Positions 37,471 to 50,486 are shown, counted from the stretch's first letter. The stretch is DNA of 64,000 bases from Chrysomallon squamiferum (GCA_012295275.1 CM022665.1:24104446-24168445), one strand, 5' to 3'. The notes: a model not told the origin generated them from the sequence alone. Translations and numbers: made by a program.

Positions 37471-39540
37471 ACAAATAATCATCAAATTCCGTATTGTCTG
37501 GGATAGCTTATGGTACATCAGTAATTTGTCTCCTGCTCTTTTTCTTTTTTAACGGCTTATTGTATTCTCAGGTATTTTTGCATCCAAACAGTGCTGGTAT
37601 TTCTAAGAGGTCCACTTCAATTAATCCGGTTTAAGAGACGTATTAACTTATTAGAAGGGTTCAAAAGACGTGCATTGTTTGAACTGTTTGTACGCACTCA
37701 GTGTACGCTTTATTGTTTTAAGTGTAAAAATTAATTGAATTAATCTCGTTACAGCTTATGAATATAGACAACAATTTAGATTATTTTACGGTAATAGTAT
37801 AATAATAGTAGAAAGAAATAAAAATTATGTATTTGTGTGAATGTAATAAAATTGAGAAATAACGGACAAACAGGTGATGTAAAAATGAAAGAAACTTTAA
37901 GCCAATCAAGTTTATTAAGAAATGTAGTCATAACTGTTCTAGATACAAATGCATTCATTGCATTACTATGTTAATACATCTTAGTCTCTTAACTTCTTAA
38001 ATAAAGCCTAGAGTATATGCTTTTTCGCTATTCATTTTCCTATATTTTAAACAGAAGAAAGATACCATTCTTTATAATGCTTTTATTTACTGTATATAAA
38101 GTAGCATGTCGCGATTAGGAAGTATAATGAAGCTTACAGACAGGCAATTAAACATTAAAGGTGACCACTTTTTAACAAACTGTCGAGTTTTAGAAACTAA
38201 TTATGCGATTCCAACGTAAAATGACATTTAATCATTCGAAAAACCTAGAGGACATTTCCACTGGTTAAAAAAGGGTTATTAAACGACTAGATTGTTTGCA
38301 ATATCCATCATCATTCTGTGTTATTTCCGTAAGCATTGCTTGCAAAACGGCCGATATTAGTAAAAGTCCTCGTTCGTAGCCAATATAAGACGAAGATCAT
38401 ATTGCCCAGTCAGCACATTTTTCAATAAAGTGTTAGAAATCTCTCGATATTGGAATTGTCTTCAAGCAATAGAGCTAGACAGTCTTCAAATCTTTCAACA
38501 TTTGATTTTCGAAAACATGCCGTTTAATTTAAAAAATGTCTTCACTCTCTCTCTCTTTCTCTCTTTGCCATCTCGCGTAGCCAGATCTTTCCTAGCTCAT
38601 TAAAATTATCTTGCCATAAAGGAAAGTAATATAATTGTACTGAAAATAGATTTAAAATGTTTACAAAAGGTCATTTCCCGGCCGATCTGATGCTTAAGAT
38701 CAAACTCATAAAGCTTTAAAGATTCTCTTTAAACTCGACTTGTTGTAAATGCTTTTTTTCTTACCCAGGCAAGTTTCCTTCAGTTAAAAGCTTCGGGAGA
38801 GATTCTAAATTTGTAAGAAAAGTCGTAAAATCTCCGCCAATCCTTTGATTATTGTTGGTATCCCGAAGGAACGATTGCTTCACTTTTTTACAGTAGCGGT
38901 AAACACATCATTAGTTCAAAGTCGAGAATGTAGCATGTGTTTTTATAATGATATTTTTATACAAAATCCACAAAAGATAACATTGTATGATGTTTATGAC
39001 TTGGGCTTAAAAGGTTGTGAATGAGATATTGCTAGGAGTGATGTTGTGGTGATGAACATGCAAAGCTAAATGAAGAATTGAAAAACTAACTAAAAGTGTT
39101 AAGTCAGAACTTTTATACTAAAATAAACCCCTAGACAAAAAACACATTTAAAAAAAAATTAAAAAAAAAAAATTAAATTAAAAAAAAAAAAAAAATTATA
39201 ATAATAATAATAACAAAAAATAATAAAAATCTCACCAAAAAAAAAAAAATTCTAAAAACATTAATTGTGATGGGAAAAAAAAAAGCGATGAAAATAAGAA
39301 GCAAACATTCAAAAAACTTTTTTATGATTTACTAGTTCACAGACGATGACTGAAAAATGTATTTATTTCACAGTCCGTAATAATTCATTTTGTTTTCAGA
39401 TTACTTTGTGCTTCTTTGTAATAATTCTTGTTAGCAGTTATGATAAATAGAAGAAGATCATATTAGTTATTTAAGACTGTTACATTTTTAAATTATTGTT
39501 CATCAGGGAAAGAATCCTGACTATTTGTAAATGTGATCAT
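37471..39540. other. AT-rich spacer, more complex at 38270-38900
   Basis: Mostly AT-rich unique DNA. 38270-38900 is less repetitive. 39140-39300 is A-rich with AAT units. No gene recognised. Confidence 0.4.
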
Positions 39541-39542
39541 AC

Positions 39543-39543
39543 C

Positions 39544-39585
<42 letters not shown>

Positions 39586-39611
39586 TTATTTTATTTATTT
39601 ATTTATTTTTT
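39543..39611. repeat. TTA and TTTA array
   Basis: About 14 TTA units followed by TTTA units. Confidence 0.95.
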
Positions 39612-40052
39612 TAATTCGTTGTTACACTGTAAAATGTAAAAATCGAAAGATTTATTTTATTAAAAAATATGATTTCTGGCAGAAGTATACTGAATATTTA
39701 TCTTCAATAAAGCATGGTTTTACAAGATTTCAACAAAAGATGCAATCATCGAAAGCATCTAACGAAACCGTCTGTTTGCAAATTACATGAGGGCCTACTC
39801 TAATTTTTATGGTAAAATATACGGGTAGAAAGTAATTAAATATTTTACTGTATGCTATATATTTTGTGCACTATCTAAACATTTGCCATCTACATGGGAG
39901 GTCTTAGGCATCCATTCAAAGCACATGGAAATTTTAAGACCTCTAATATCTGTCTATATCTGCTACAGTCCGTTAGTGTGTTCATCTGTAAACCGCTCCT
40001 TCTAGCAAGCATCTTCTCTGGGCAGCTGGAATTATCAGGCTTTCGTTCAGGT

Positions 40053-40054
<2 letters not shown>
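39612..40054. other. Spacer
   Basis: Unique sequence; nothing recognised. Confidence 0.5.

Positions 40055-40133
<79 letters not shown>
40055..40133. repeat. TC dinucleotide array
   Basis: Pure TC array of about 39 units. The Leu-Ser frames across it are artefacts. Confidence 0.98.
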
Positions 40134-40135
<2 letters not shown>

Positions 40136-40504
40136 ATTATTTCTTTTTCTTCAGAATTTTTTTCTTACTGTCTCTATTTTTTTTACTGTTCCTCAAAATA
40201 ATTACTTTCGGCAACTGTTTGCTTTGCTCCTGATATTCCCCTCAGAAGAGCACCGTTGACATGCACCGATGATAACAGGTGTACGACTCGATAATTGCAA
40301 TTACTCTTTTTTCATAGTGACGTTTGTGACATACCAAAACAATTGGTCCCTTGTTATCAGGAAGCAGTCAGTTTTTGCTGTAAACTGGCGACCAGGATAC
40401 TTTCGTTATCGCTAGTTGGCAATCTAATATTTATCCACATATATTTATAAAAACACAGTTCAACGATTCTGCCGGTTTGTGTGAATAAATTATGGTAGAA
40501 ATAT
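40134..40504. other. Spacer
   Basis: Unique sequence with no recognised features. Confidence 0.5.
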
Positions 40505-40812
40505 ATTCTTTATTTTATACGATTTATGTAGCTATGTAGTTAATAGAAGTAAAATCAGTTTTCTAAATCATAGAAAATATATATATTTTTTTCATTTTAT
40601 ATGATTTATGTAGCACTATAGTTAATTGAAATAAAATCAGTTTTCTAAATCATAGAAAATAAATTCTTCATTTTATACGATTTATGTAGCTATGTAGTTC
40701 ATGGAAGTAAAATCAGTTTTCTAAATCATAGAAATAAATTCTTCATTTTATACGATTTATGAAGCTATATAATTAATAGAAGTAAAATTAGTTTTCTAAA
40801 TCATAGAAAACA
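40505..40812. repeat. 75-82 bp minisatellite, 4 copies
   Basis: Four head-to-tail copies, each of the form TTCATTTTATACGATTTATG, then TAGCTATGTAGTTAATAGAAG, then TAAAATCAGTTTTCTAAATC and ATAGAAA. The anchor GTTTTCTAAATCATAG starts at 40558, 40640, 40716 and 40791, giving periods of 82, 76 and 75 bp. Divergence between copies is low. The longer first period comes from extra TATA/T sequence in copy 2. Confidence 0.95.
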
Positions 40813-41869
40813 TACTCCATCCATATTTTCATTTTATTTATTTTGAATGTCAGATCGCAGGTCAGTACGTCTTTGTAACAAACAATACTTAAAGTGTTGA
40901 TGTCATTTTCTGATTTTTATTTAACTATAACTTAAACATGTTTAGGTTCTCAACTCAGAAACTGTTACGTAAGTAAGCAGGAGAAGATGACATTTTTATT
41001 ATTATTATTTTTTGAAACACAATAAATCTAGACAGTTTAATTAGTTAGCCACTAGTGTTTAATTACTTATTTACCTGATTAATCAGCTAGTTAGTTAGCT
41101 AGTTAGTTAAAATACCAAATAATCATTTCATTTTAACAATTACCACATTCATCTGTAACAGTACTATGAGTTTTTCAGAAAATCACTGTAGAGTTCACAT
41201 CTATGAACGCTCGTCTAATTAAAACCCGCAGATAAAGAGAAACCAATTATTCACTGAATTCAAACACTCAGCCGCTTTTCTTGTTAAAAGGTAATAACCA
41301 ACTGTCGCATTATAACATTGCCGCATTTACAAAGCTTTAAAGGCTCGATAGAGAAACCATTCACTACACAAACACCCTTCAATTAGTCCAAACCTGATTA
41401 CGACTCTCTACCCAGTTATAAACTGAACAAAACTATGTAATTTGGCCTGTGGACCAAATTGATGTTTTCTTAATCAGTACTTACGAGTGTTGGACAGGCT
41501 TATCTTTGATTGCATCTACTGTTTATGGCAAGGACAACAATATTTCTTAGCCTAATCTTGTCTCAGACGACTAAACCAGATTTTTTTCTTCTTCTTTTTT
41601 AGTTATTGTAGGCATTAACAGTTGATGGCATTATATTATAAGCCTAATAAAGAGAAGCCTGTATTGTAACCAGCAAATATAAAATTAAATGTCATTTCTC
41701 TTTTCAACCCTTTCTATTTTAAATCTTATTGCTTTATAAGAACTAGTGTTAAAATAAATCTTTTCAAAAGATGACAGTTTAAACTGTTCTGTAATAGTAT
41801 GCTTCAGTCCAGATTATGTGTTTAATTGAATCACGGGCGGAAAGCACACACACAAAAACAAACATTCAT
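40813..41869. other. AT-rich spacer, complex at 41200-41450
   Basis: Includes GTTA/GCTA units (41085-41108) and a repeat-free, balanced stretch at 41200-41450 that may be a noncoding element. No gene recognised. Confidence 0.4.
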
Positions 41870-42082
41870 GCATACACGCATTATGCATACATAAATGCAT
41901 GCATACATACATCATACATACATGCATGCATGCATGCATACATTCATCATATATAGATGCGTACATACATAAATACATACATATATACATACATCAGACA
42001 TACATACATCAGACATACATGCGTACGTACATACATACATACACACATATGCATGCATACATACATACATACACAGAAACAC
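41870..42082. repeat. CATA/CATG microsatellite
   Basis: Interrupted tetranucleotide array. A CATCAGACATACATA word occurs twice near 41993 and 42007. Tyr-Ile-His frames are artefacts. Confidence 0.95.
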
Positions 42083-43069
42083 TCACACAAACACGCATAT
42101 AAATCAAAAGCAAAACCACAGTAAAAGATATGTATAACGAAGTTCAACACTTAGCTATGTAGACTGTTTATATTTAAACATCGTTGTTAAAACTTGAAAA
42201 AACAATACGTTTAGCGATATGCTGCAAGATGAATTACTAATGTTCTTATTTTGTAATGACTATTCATTAGCTGGAGATGCCTTAGGTAGATTGTAACATT
42301 AACTGGAATGGCTAGAATGCTTTAACTCTAATTTTTCATATGTTCAGCAACTTCTGCTATAGATAAGTTTTACAATAAGGCCTTGTTAGACTGTTTGCTG
42401 CTCTAAACTTTATCTTTGCTTCATGTTCTTTTATTGGAAATTTGTCGTTCTTCACTCATCGTATGGCGAGATAAACCAGAGCTGTACGTGTTCTTCAAAC
42501 CGTATCATTACCTGAAGTTGTACAATAATTACTTCTTCATACTTTTCTCAGGAGCGGATCTGTGTCCTTCTTGGAGAGGGCTTTGTGCAAAATGGGAAGA
42601 CGTCTTCGCTTTCCTTGTCAGAAAAAAACATAATTATAAAGCATTCACGATCAGTGAATTCATTTATAAAAACTGATGCATCGCACTCCTCTCTTTCCCT
42701 TTCCTTAAAATTGGAATGTAACGAATCATTTAAGTGTTATTTAAGGTAACTCTGCTGATACAAAGAATATTTTGGACATGTAGTTCCGCTACGGATATTC
42801 CGGCAAATTCTCGTTTTCCCTTCATCTGTCCTGTCAGTCACATGAAATCAGTAGACGATCGTCTGAAATTGTAGGTGTCGCTGCATGAAGGCAGACGGCA
42901 GCGATATGCCGTGATGTATTTACACAGCTGAACGCCTCCGAGATGATCTTTGGTCTTTTCAATTAAAGATAGTCCTAAAATATACTTAATGATTGAAGTA
43001 ATACGTAACATCGTGGCCTGGAGAGATAATGAATGATAATTAAAACTCTGTTCTTTTTGAAAAATTGCT
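42083..43069. other. Spacer
   Basis: Unique sequence. The 86-codon frame (42416-42676) contains an acceptor-like tract ending TTTTCTCAG at 42551, but its downstream peptide has no recognised domain. 42780-42960 is a balanced block. Confidence 0.4.
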
Positions 43070-43260
43070 TTTTCTTCTTCTTCGTCTTTTTTTTTTTTTT
43101 TCTTTTTTTTCTTTTTTTTTTTTATGATGGCTTTTGCCAGAACAGGATATCTCAGTTATGTTCCTGTCAGTCAAAATATGTGTGCATTTTTTTTTTCCTT
43201 ATCTTTCATTCATTCTTTCATTTATTTTGATTAAAAAATCTTTTTTTAAATTTTTATCCA
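43070..43260. repeat. T-rich low complexity
   Basis: T tracts with scattered C and G (43086-43123 and 43185-43250). Poly-Phe frames are artefacts. Confidence 0.8.
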
Positions 43261-44379
43261 TTGATTTATTATGTATTTGTGTCTTGTTTGACAGTTATTC
43301 AAGAGCAGTAAATTAGATTAACTTTTATTTAATAACGATTCATTATCACGTCCAAATTATGTATTCAAACAGCATACTGGTCGAAAAGGATAAAAATAAA
43401 TAAACAAATAAATAACACACAAGTTTCTGCTGCTATCTCTTCAATACGTTATCTTTACATGATGTTATTTAATGGGTCTTTGCCGCTCTTCACTCATCTT
43501 AACCAGAGATAAACACGATATCTAGAAGCTTATCACATCCGCTCGTTACATTTTGTTTCCATCTTGTTAAAATCTAGATTTTGAAAACCGCTGCTAATTT
43601 TATTAATTTCTTAAAAACGGTAATTTAATTTTAATAATTGTTATGACATGCATATCGTAAAAGATGTATGCCTCATTATGGACTGGACTAATCTGATAAC
43701 TATTATAATTTAATGAATGACTTGATGAAAACTTAAAGTGCAGTAATATTTGTTCTTTGTAAAGTCCTTTGTGTAATGTACTTACATCACCTTTCGAATT
43801 ATTTAGTTTGAGTTTAATCCATAATGATTATATCCTGGTGGCAAGAATGTTTTATCTAAAATCAACCAGTTATCATCATTAACATTATTAATACTATAGT
43901 TATTCTTATCGTTGCTGTTGTTGTTGTCGTTTTTAAATTTCTTTTGTTGTTGTTGTTCTTGGTTTATGACAATGATGATGATGCTGTACTGTTCGTATTG
44001 CTTATAATATTCATTATAATCTTCTCATTTTTCTTTTTCTAATTCTTATGTTATAATTTTTATTTTTTTTAATAGCAAAATAAATAAATAAATAAAATAA
44101 AATAATTAAAATAAAATAAAAAAAAAAAATTAAAAAATGATAGAGCTAGCAAAAAGACATTTTTAATAATGTAAACTGTAAAATACTTTTTATTTTCATT
44201 TTGTTATTTTCGTTTTCTAACAAATTGTGAAAGTCCGTTATATGTATAAATTATAAAAGACCTGATACTTCTAATATACGTTACGATTAATAAAACATTA
44301 ATGAAACCTGTCATTTTAAACTTCCACAAACCTTCCTGTTCCAAAATGCTCGTCTCAAATTCATTTACATCAAATACAT
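43261..44379. other. AT-rich spacer
   Basis: Unique AT-rich sequence with GTT triplets (43912-43955) and AAATA units (44080-44130). Nothing else recognised. Confidence 0.5.
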
Positions 44380-44468
44380 AAAAAAAAAAAAAAAAAAAAA
44401 TCGTTACTGTTTAATCGATACTTCTTTTCAAAAGTAAATAATATTTTTTTTTTTTTTTTTTTTTTTTT
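44380..44468. repeat. A21 and T25 runs in inverted arrangement
   Basis: A21 (44380-44400) and T25 (44444-44468) are separated by 43 bp and can pair into a hairpin of about 21 A-T pairs. Confidence 0.9.
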
Positions 44469-44625
44469 AAATGTCACATCTGCCATATGCCAGACCCTGA
44501 CAAACGCCAATGACGAGACAAATGTCATTAACAACAAGACTCGTTTCTTTCGTGACACTGAGCCGTAAACCATGGCACAGTGTGAAAATGTCACCCAGTT
44601 TTCCACAGGCATCATATTAATTATA
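44469..44625. promoter_or_regulatory. Candidate conserved noncoding element
   Basis: A repeat-free block of about 150 bp immediately after the T run. It is rich in TGTCA/TGACA words (AATGTCACATC, GACAAATGTCATTAAC, GTGACACTGAG, AAATGTCACCC). TGTCA is the core recognised by TALE homeodomain proteins (Meis/TGIF). No meaningful frame. Confidence 0.35.
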
Positions 44626-45364
44626 AATCCTATATTATTACTATAATCCTAGGCGGACAGTCCACGACATCTTGTAGGCAATGTTTCTTTAAAGCAATGT
44701 GACAGATTTTCGTAATTTTATTTGCATGTTTCTCATTTCTTGGACGTTTATTACTGTCATCCCCAAGCCGTATCATCTGAGAGGTAAGTAGGTCAACAAG
44801 ACAGTTCCAGTGCTAGTATACTCTATGTTTTTTCTCTCACTTATTTAAAAATATATGTGTGTCTCTTATTACAGCAAGAACAGTGGAATTAAAAATCAGA
44901 CACCAAAAGGAAAAGAGGTCAGCGGAGAATATATTTTTCTTTTGTAAAATCAGATTATTAATCCGAACTCAGGAAATCAGACTCTTTTGCGCCGCAGCCG
45001 TCTATCAATATCTTACAGAACAATTAATGAGAATGTCCTTTCGTCTGTCACTTCTATTTTCTACCTGTGAGTATTAGGTCATATTATATACCACACCAAG
45101 TAATACTTGCTAAACGTAAAAAGTAACATAACTGGAACAAATCATTATAGCATTTAATTTATTCTTCTTCACGTTACAGTTTACAAGATACGTCTTACAT
45201 TACGAGTTTTCTATACTGATAATGCAATGGTTGTGTCATCTAATTTGTGTTTATTACCATTTGACTTCAAAGTAAGCCGTCTTTGGTATGCTATTTAGAA
45301 CAGTGATAATATATGATATGATAATAAGATAATCAGAGAAAATAGGATGCTCAGGCTCAAACAA
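44626..45364. other. Spacer
   Basis: Unique sequence. A consensus donor AG|GTAAGT occurs near 44785 without a convincing upstream exon. Nothing else recognised. Confidence 0.4.
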
Positions 45365-45430
45365 GAATCGATTTGGTGTTTCGACCTCCAGTACGTTCCA
45401 AGTTCAAATCTGACGGCCAGCCAAAGCGGT
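45365..45430 (+). mobile_element. Cephalopod-type tRNA-derived SINE fragment
   Basis: The segment AGAATCG, then TTTCGACCTCCAGTACGTTC, then the B-box-like AGTTCAAATCT (45401-45411) and CGGCC matches, in order, the part of a widespread octopus/squid tRNA-derived SINE around its B box, as far as I recall that consensus. The A-box side and the downstream body are not clearly present, so this is a short, old fragment. It is the main sequence hint for a cephalopod source. Confidence 0.45.
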
Positions 45431-46239
45431 TAATCTAATTTTAGTGTCTGTTATGTCTTCCTTTGTTAACGTATTATCTTGCTAACTATAAGTACTTAAC
45501 TGATTTATGGAACGATCTTTTTTAACTGTTTAGTAATTTTCGAAAATAGTTCAAAATTAATTTGAGTACTAAATCCTTGACACATTAAGGATATATAGCT
45601 TATTTAGTATTTAAAAAATGTTTTAAAAATAACAACAAAGAGTTGCTTTATTTTTAATTTTGTGTTATGTTATTTTTTAAACTAAAATAATAAAAATAAT
45701 AATAATAAAAATAAAAACATTTGTTAAACGAAAGCACTTCTACTTTTATATCTGCAGAAAATGATTTTTCAGAATATGTCAAAGTTTTTAATTTTTTTGA
45801 TGACTTTGGAAAGCTAAACGAGAAATGAAAAAGATATAAACACATACAGACACACACACACACACAGAAATTAAAATTAAAACGAACAATAAAAAGATGA
45901 ACAATATTATTAAAGTTCTTTATCTTTGTTTTAGTGTGGGGGGTTGTTTTGCTTTATTATCTTTTTATTTTATTTTTATTTTTTATTTATTTTTTATTTA
46001 TTTTGTTCATTTTAATTAAAAATAATATGTTTTCGATATCTCCTTTTCTTTTAATAGCTGCAGTTTCCCTTGTTCTGCTGACATTACGATCGACTTTCCC
46101 AGAATTTTTTAATTCGTTAACATTATTAAAATCTGAAGCAATGGAAGCACACAAGAAATAAAATTAAAACTTTTTTTCCCCTTCTGCTTCTTCTTCTACG
46201 GAGTGATAAAAACCCCCGTCACACGATTTCTTGCGTATG
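45431..46239. other. AT-rich spacer
   Basis: AT-rich, with AAT units near 45683-45715, a short CA run (45846-45866) and T/TTTA-rich DNA at 45955-46020. Nothing recognised. Confidence 0.5.
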
Positions 46240-46800
46240 AAAACATCAAAACCCCGAAACGATATGAAAACCAGTCGTATTGTGCAATCAGAAGCAAGCT
46301 TCGTTTTTGCTGCGGATCGCATTTAATTAAAACTGGTCCCAAGCCACACTTCAACATGACATAAAATCTGAACACATAAAATCTTCTTCTTGGATGTTTT
46401 GTCGTAAAAATTCATTATGTAATATCTGTGTGCATTGCACTAGCAATAAAGACATTGGAGGCGTTCGAATGATGTCCGTTAACGCTTCAAGCTGGTAGTA
46501 ACAAGTTAACGCTTGTCATATTACCAAATGTGGCGCGCACTCTCGTAAACGTAGCCATAACACTTAGTTTTCCGGAAATCGTCATCTTTCCCTGTCCAGT
46601 GATAAACATCGCCAGGCGTGTTATAAACCAGTATCTCCCGACAGGCAATCTACGGGTTACCATTTTATTAGATCAACTTATACAAACAAAATAAATTGAA
46701 TTGCTCTTCTGCAAGAATCCGGGCACATCACATGCAATATGCGATGCTCTGGTCGGTAACGAAGAAAGAAGTACAGGGTTACAGGATTGTTTGTTGTAAT
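46240..46800. other. Complex low-repeat block
   Basis: About 550 bp of balanced, repeat-free sequence with many CpG words and no domain-bearing frame. Possible noncoding element. Confidence 0.3.
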
Positions 46801-46857
46801 AAATTCACATCTCTTGCTGAACGAAGATGAAAGCTGATTTAAGTGGCATTTCGCAAT

Positions 46858-47220
46858 TTTTTTTTTATTATTATTTTTTTTTTTATAATTTTTAATATTT
46901 GTTTCGTTTTTCCCGTAGTTTTTATTTTTATTTATTATTTTATTTCATTTGCGAACTTTTTATTTCTTTTCCTTTTCTTTTTATCCATTCTTTACGAACA
47001 CTTTTTTTTTTTTTTTTTTAATTTCGTTCAGTTTGCTTTCTATTTTTCTTGTTCTTATTCTTATTATTATTAGTAGCAGTAGTAGTAGTACGATTAATAT
47101 TACTTTTCTACCACAACCACTACATCTTTTAATATTACTAGTACTACCACTACCAATTTTACTTCTACTACTACTACTCACCACAACAAATATTACTAAT
47201 TACTACTACTTAATCTAGTA
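46858..47220. repeat. T-rich tract and ATT/AGT/ACT triplets
   Basis: T-rich low complexity (46858-47050) followed by degenerate triplets (AGT, ACT, ACC) to 47215. Confidence 0.8.
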
Positions 47221-47948
47221 GTTCCTGAAACAATAATATTATCACCGTATGAAAACTTTTACATTATTATTAATATTGTTGTCGTCGTCGTCGTTTTAGA
47301 GCTATTATTGATAGCATTATTATCATTAAAGCTATTTCCCTAATGTTAACATATTGTTAATGCTCCTTTTTCCTCACATTATTTCATACTTTCTGAACAT
47401 TAAGCCATGGCTTTGTTATATGACGCTGCACTGAATGATGGACTGAATCCCCTATTAACTAGAACCGCAGGCGACCATCTTACTACCAGGCTAAATCCTG
47501 CCCTTTTTAACCCACACGACGTTCTATCAATAAGTAACCGTGTTAATTATAAAAACAAGCATGGCTGGTCTAAGTCTTTAAGACAATTACTATTTATCTG
47601 AGGCTTGTTTGTTTGGAAGCATTTCGGTCAGTTATCGATTCTTTGGCGACCGTAGTTTTCACTTTGCTTGAGTCAAATGGAAGCTGGTCAGTAGAACAGT
47701 TTAAAATAAACAATTTAGACTGAACGATAAGAAAATAAAAATGAGAAAGAAAGAAAAATTGAAGCAAGTGGAATGGCGAAGTAGAGAAATTAAGTGGATG
47801 ATGTTCTAATGAAAAAAAAAATAAGAAAGGAAGAAAGAAAGATGATTAAAGAAAGGACAATGGCAAAAGGAAAGAAAGAATGAAAGAAAGCAGACATTTC
47901 GGTATTACAAAGAAAGAAGACAGGAAAGAAACAGAAAAATTAAAAAAA
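47221..47948. other. Spacer
   Basis: 47400-47720 is fairly complex with a 64-codon frame of no recognised domain. 47740-47940 is AG-rich with GAAA units. No gene called. Confidence 0.4.
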
Positions 47949-47958
47949 CACACACACA

Positions 47959-47997
<39 letters not shown>
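47949..47997. repeat. CA dinucleotide array
   Basis: CA array with one CAGA interruption. Confidence 0.96.
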
Positions 47998-48002
<5 letters not shown>

Positions 48003-48424
48003 AATATCTATGTTAGAAACAAAATAAAATTTATTTTGGAGTGTTTGAAAACTGGTATTCTTGCACTTTCATGCAAAGCAGCACGCAGTACGGCTTGCGA
48101 ACTAATTCAACTCTCCACTGAGGCAAAGTGTTTCGGACACACTACACTGCAGTAGAAACGATTTGGTTTCATCACTGGTCTCTGTTCTCTCACATCCACA
48201 GAAAAAAACTTTGAACGTTTCCAGAATCAAAGGTAAATGTGTTTATTTTACACATTCTCGATTCTGAAGTATAAAATCCGCACCATGCTGCTATATAAAG
48301 AACTCGGAGGGTTATTACGAGTTCACGGATGTCGTGTGTTATTCTGAAGACGTAGAACATGCTGTTCCGTAACGAGGCAGCCGTGTTTTTGAAAGACTCA
48401 AGACAAATAATAGTTTAACAGATG

Positions 48425-48455
<31 letters not shown>

Positions 48456-49259
48456 CAACGGAGCATTGATATTAATGAATGGGGAACAAAAAACATAACA
48501 GAATGTGAAACAATAACAACAACAACAACAGCAACAACAAAATAATAATAATAATCATAATTTTAGTAAAACAGATATTTTTGCACCAAGTTCATTTGAG
48601 CATTCCAGTTGTGGGCTGTTTTGTAACACGTGACTTCAGATTAGGTAGCTATTTACTAGTTAACAAACTGTATAATGGGTGATCACATTATTCGTAAAAA
48701 AAAAAAAAATTTTTTATCTTCATTAATTATTATTATGATTATAAATAAAAAATATCATTTGAAATGTATATATAATATAATGGAATATGGAAAGCAGACC
48801 TAGACACTTAGTTTGCTTATTCCTTTAAGTCATGTTCATACTGTAACGGGTTATTCTGGGATAATGTAAGTCGATGGAAGCACTGGCTAGTTCAAAGACT
48901 GAGGAATGTAATGTTCTGCATGGTACGATGCATACTTGCCTTACTTGACAGGACGGAATTGGGACAACGTTTTTAATCTCTGTGACCGAGACATAGCAAA
49001 TCTGAATTACAGAACTTTAAGGACATTTTCTGCGTACTGTTATCGGTTTAAATTATTCGTGATTAATTGAGTCGTTTTGTGGCCAACATCAAAACAATGT
49101 ATGAACAAAGAGAAGAAGGAAGAGTAATGCTAAACAAAAATGAATATATGATAAAATGAAAACCAGGTCCTTGTTACTTAATTAAAATACATTGGACATA
49201 CCTGCCAAAGTTTTTCATGTCATCAAAAATAGGTTATTTGGATTGTTAACCATCACTGT

Positions 49260-49302
<43 letters not shown>

Positions 49303-50114
49303 TTTCTTAACACTTTTAGCTTTTTGACTAGTTTTAGTGACGATTTTTCAATAAATATGCGGTTATTTATGCATTATTTTGTAAATACTCGACAAACGTA
49401 TGTGTGTATATATTTCTGACTGAGTGTTCGAGAACGTTTATAAAATGTCCGTCAATACATCAGGATATTTCAGCGAACTCTGTGTCTTTTAATAAACAAA
49501 TCGCATGTAGTAGCAACATAAAAAAAAGAAAAAAAAAGAAATTAAACGCCAGCGATAACATTTACGCTTATTTTATGCAGACATTTAGAAGTAATAGAGC
49601 TGACAGCGCGCGAATGCAGTGGTTTCGGGTGACCGCAGTATATACAGATGTCCAAAAATCTATTACCGCCCTTTGACTTCCGAGAGAGGATCAGCCGAAA
49701 CCAAACAAGAAACTGACACGGTACCGCTGTGAATGGTCCCAGGAAACACGCCTGTAAACCAGGTATATGTGGTGCTTGAGTAAAAAAAAAAAAAAAAAAA
49801 AGCTTCTCCCGTTTGGCCAGTGGGATAAAGCAAGGCTGTACACCTACTCCATTACGATTTGCGTTAAACTGCAAAAAGAAAGCAGAGGAATATTCGAGCT
49901 TATTTGCTCGCACTTTTAATCCTTTTATTTATACTTTTAAAGTTGGTTTTTAATTCCTCTGCTTCTTCTTCTTTCTTTTTTTTTTTCTATTATAAATTCT
50001 CACTGAGTGCCTTAGTAGAAGAAGAAGTAAAAATGGGAATAAAAGAGTGAGATATAAAAACAAGATTACCTTTCATTGGTCTGACAGCGTTATCTTCTTT
50101 ATTTCTTCCTACAG
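47998..50114. other. Spacer with homopolymers
   Basis: Unique sequence with A30 (48425-48454), CAA/AAT triplets (48512-48555), a TA-T compound tract (49264-49307) and an A run (49782-49801). 49560-49770 is a balanced, CpG-containing block crossed by a 123-codon minus-strand frame with no recognised domain. Confidence 0.4.
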
Positions 50115-50324
50115 GGAAATTGGAAAGTGTTTGCGGATATATACCTGAGAGAGCGTTCAGCGGGATTCAGCGAGTGACTGGGATTGTTGAAAAGTCTTAA
50201 CAGCTTCGCGGCAAATATTTCTCGTTTATCTACGTATTATATTGTGAACTTGGAGAGAAACTTTACCGCGTTGTGTCACAGCTAAAGGGATTATTGTTGG
50301 TAAATGGATAACCTTTAACTGAAG
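50115..50324 (+). other. Possible noncoding or terminal exon (weak)
   Basis: A good acceptor (TTCTTTATTTCTTCCTACAG, AG at 50113-50114) precedes a 210-bp higher-complexity segment ending at a donor-like GAAG|GTGGGT (GT at 50325). One frame is open for 27 codons from the acceptor and stops at 50198-50200. It could be a 3'-terminal coding exon, an untranslated exon or chance. No domain recognised. Confidence 0.12.
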
Positions 50325-50426
50325 GTGGGTAATGTCTTGATATTTCTATTGTGTGAATGGTAAGCGTTTTTGGACGGTGCCTAGGTTAGGTCGCTGTATG
50401 TTATCATGTACCTCCTTACTTTTTCC

Positions 50427-50429
<3 letters not shown>

Positions 50430-50485
<56 letters not shown>
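50430..50485. repeat. CT dinucleotide array
   Basis: Pure CT array of about 27 units. Confidence 0.97.

Positions 50486-50486
<1 letters not shown>

Noticed and set aside
44740-44790. AG|GTAAGT as an exon end
   Set aside because: The upstream open frame is only about 20 codons and lacks an acceptor or start signal.
48290-48420. TATATAAAG followed by short ATG frames as a promoter
   Set aside because: Frames stop after about 20 codons and no splice donor follows.
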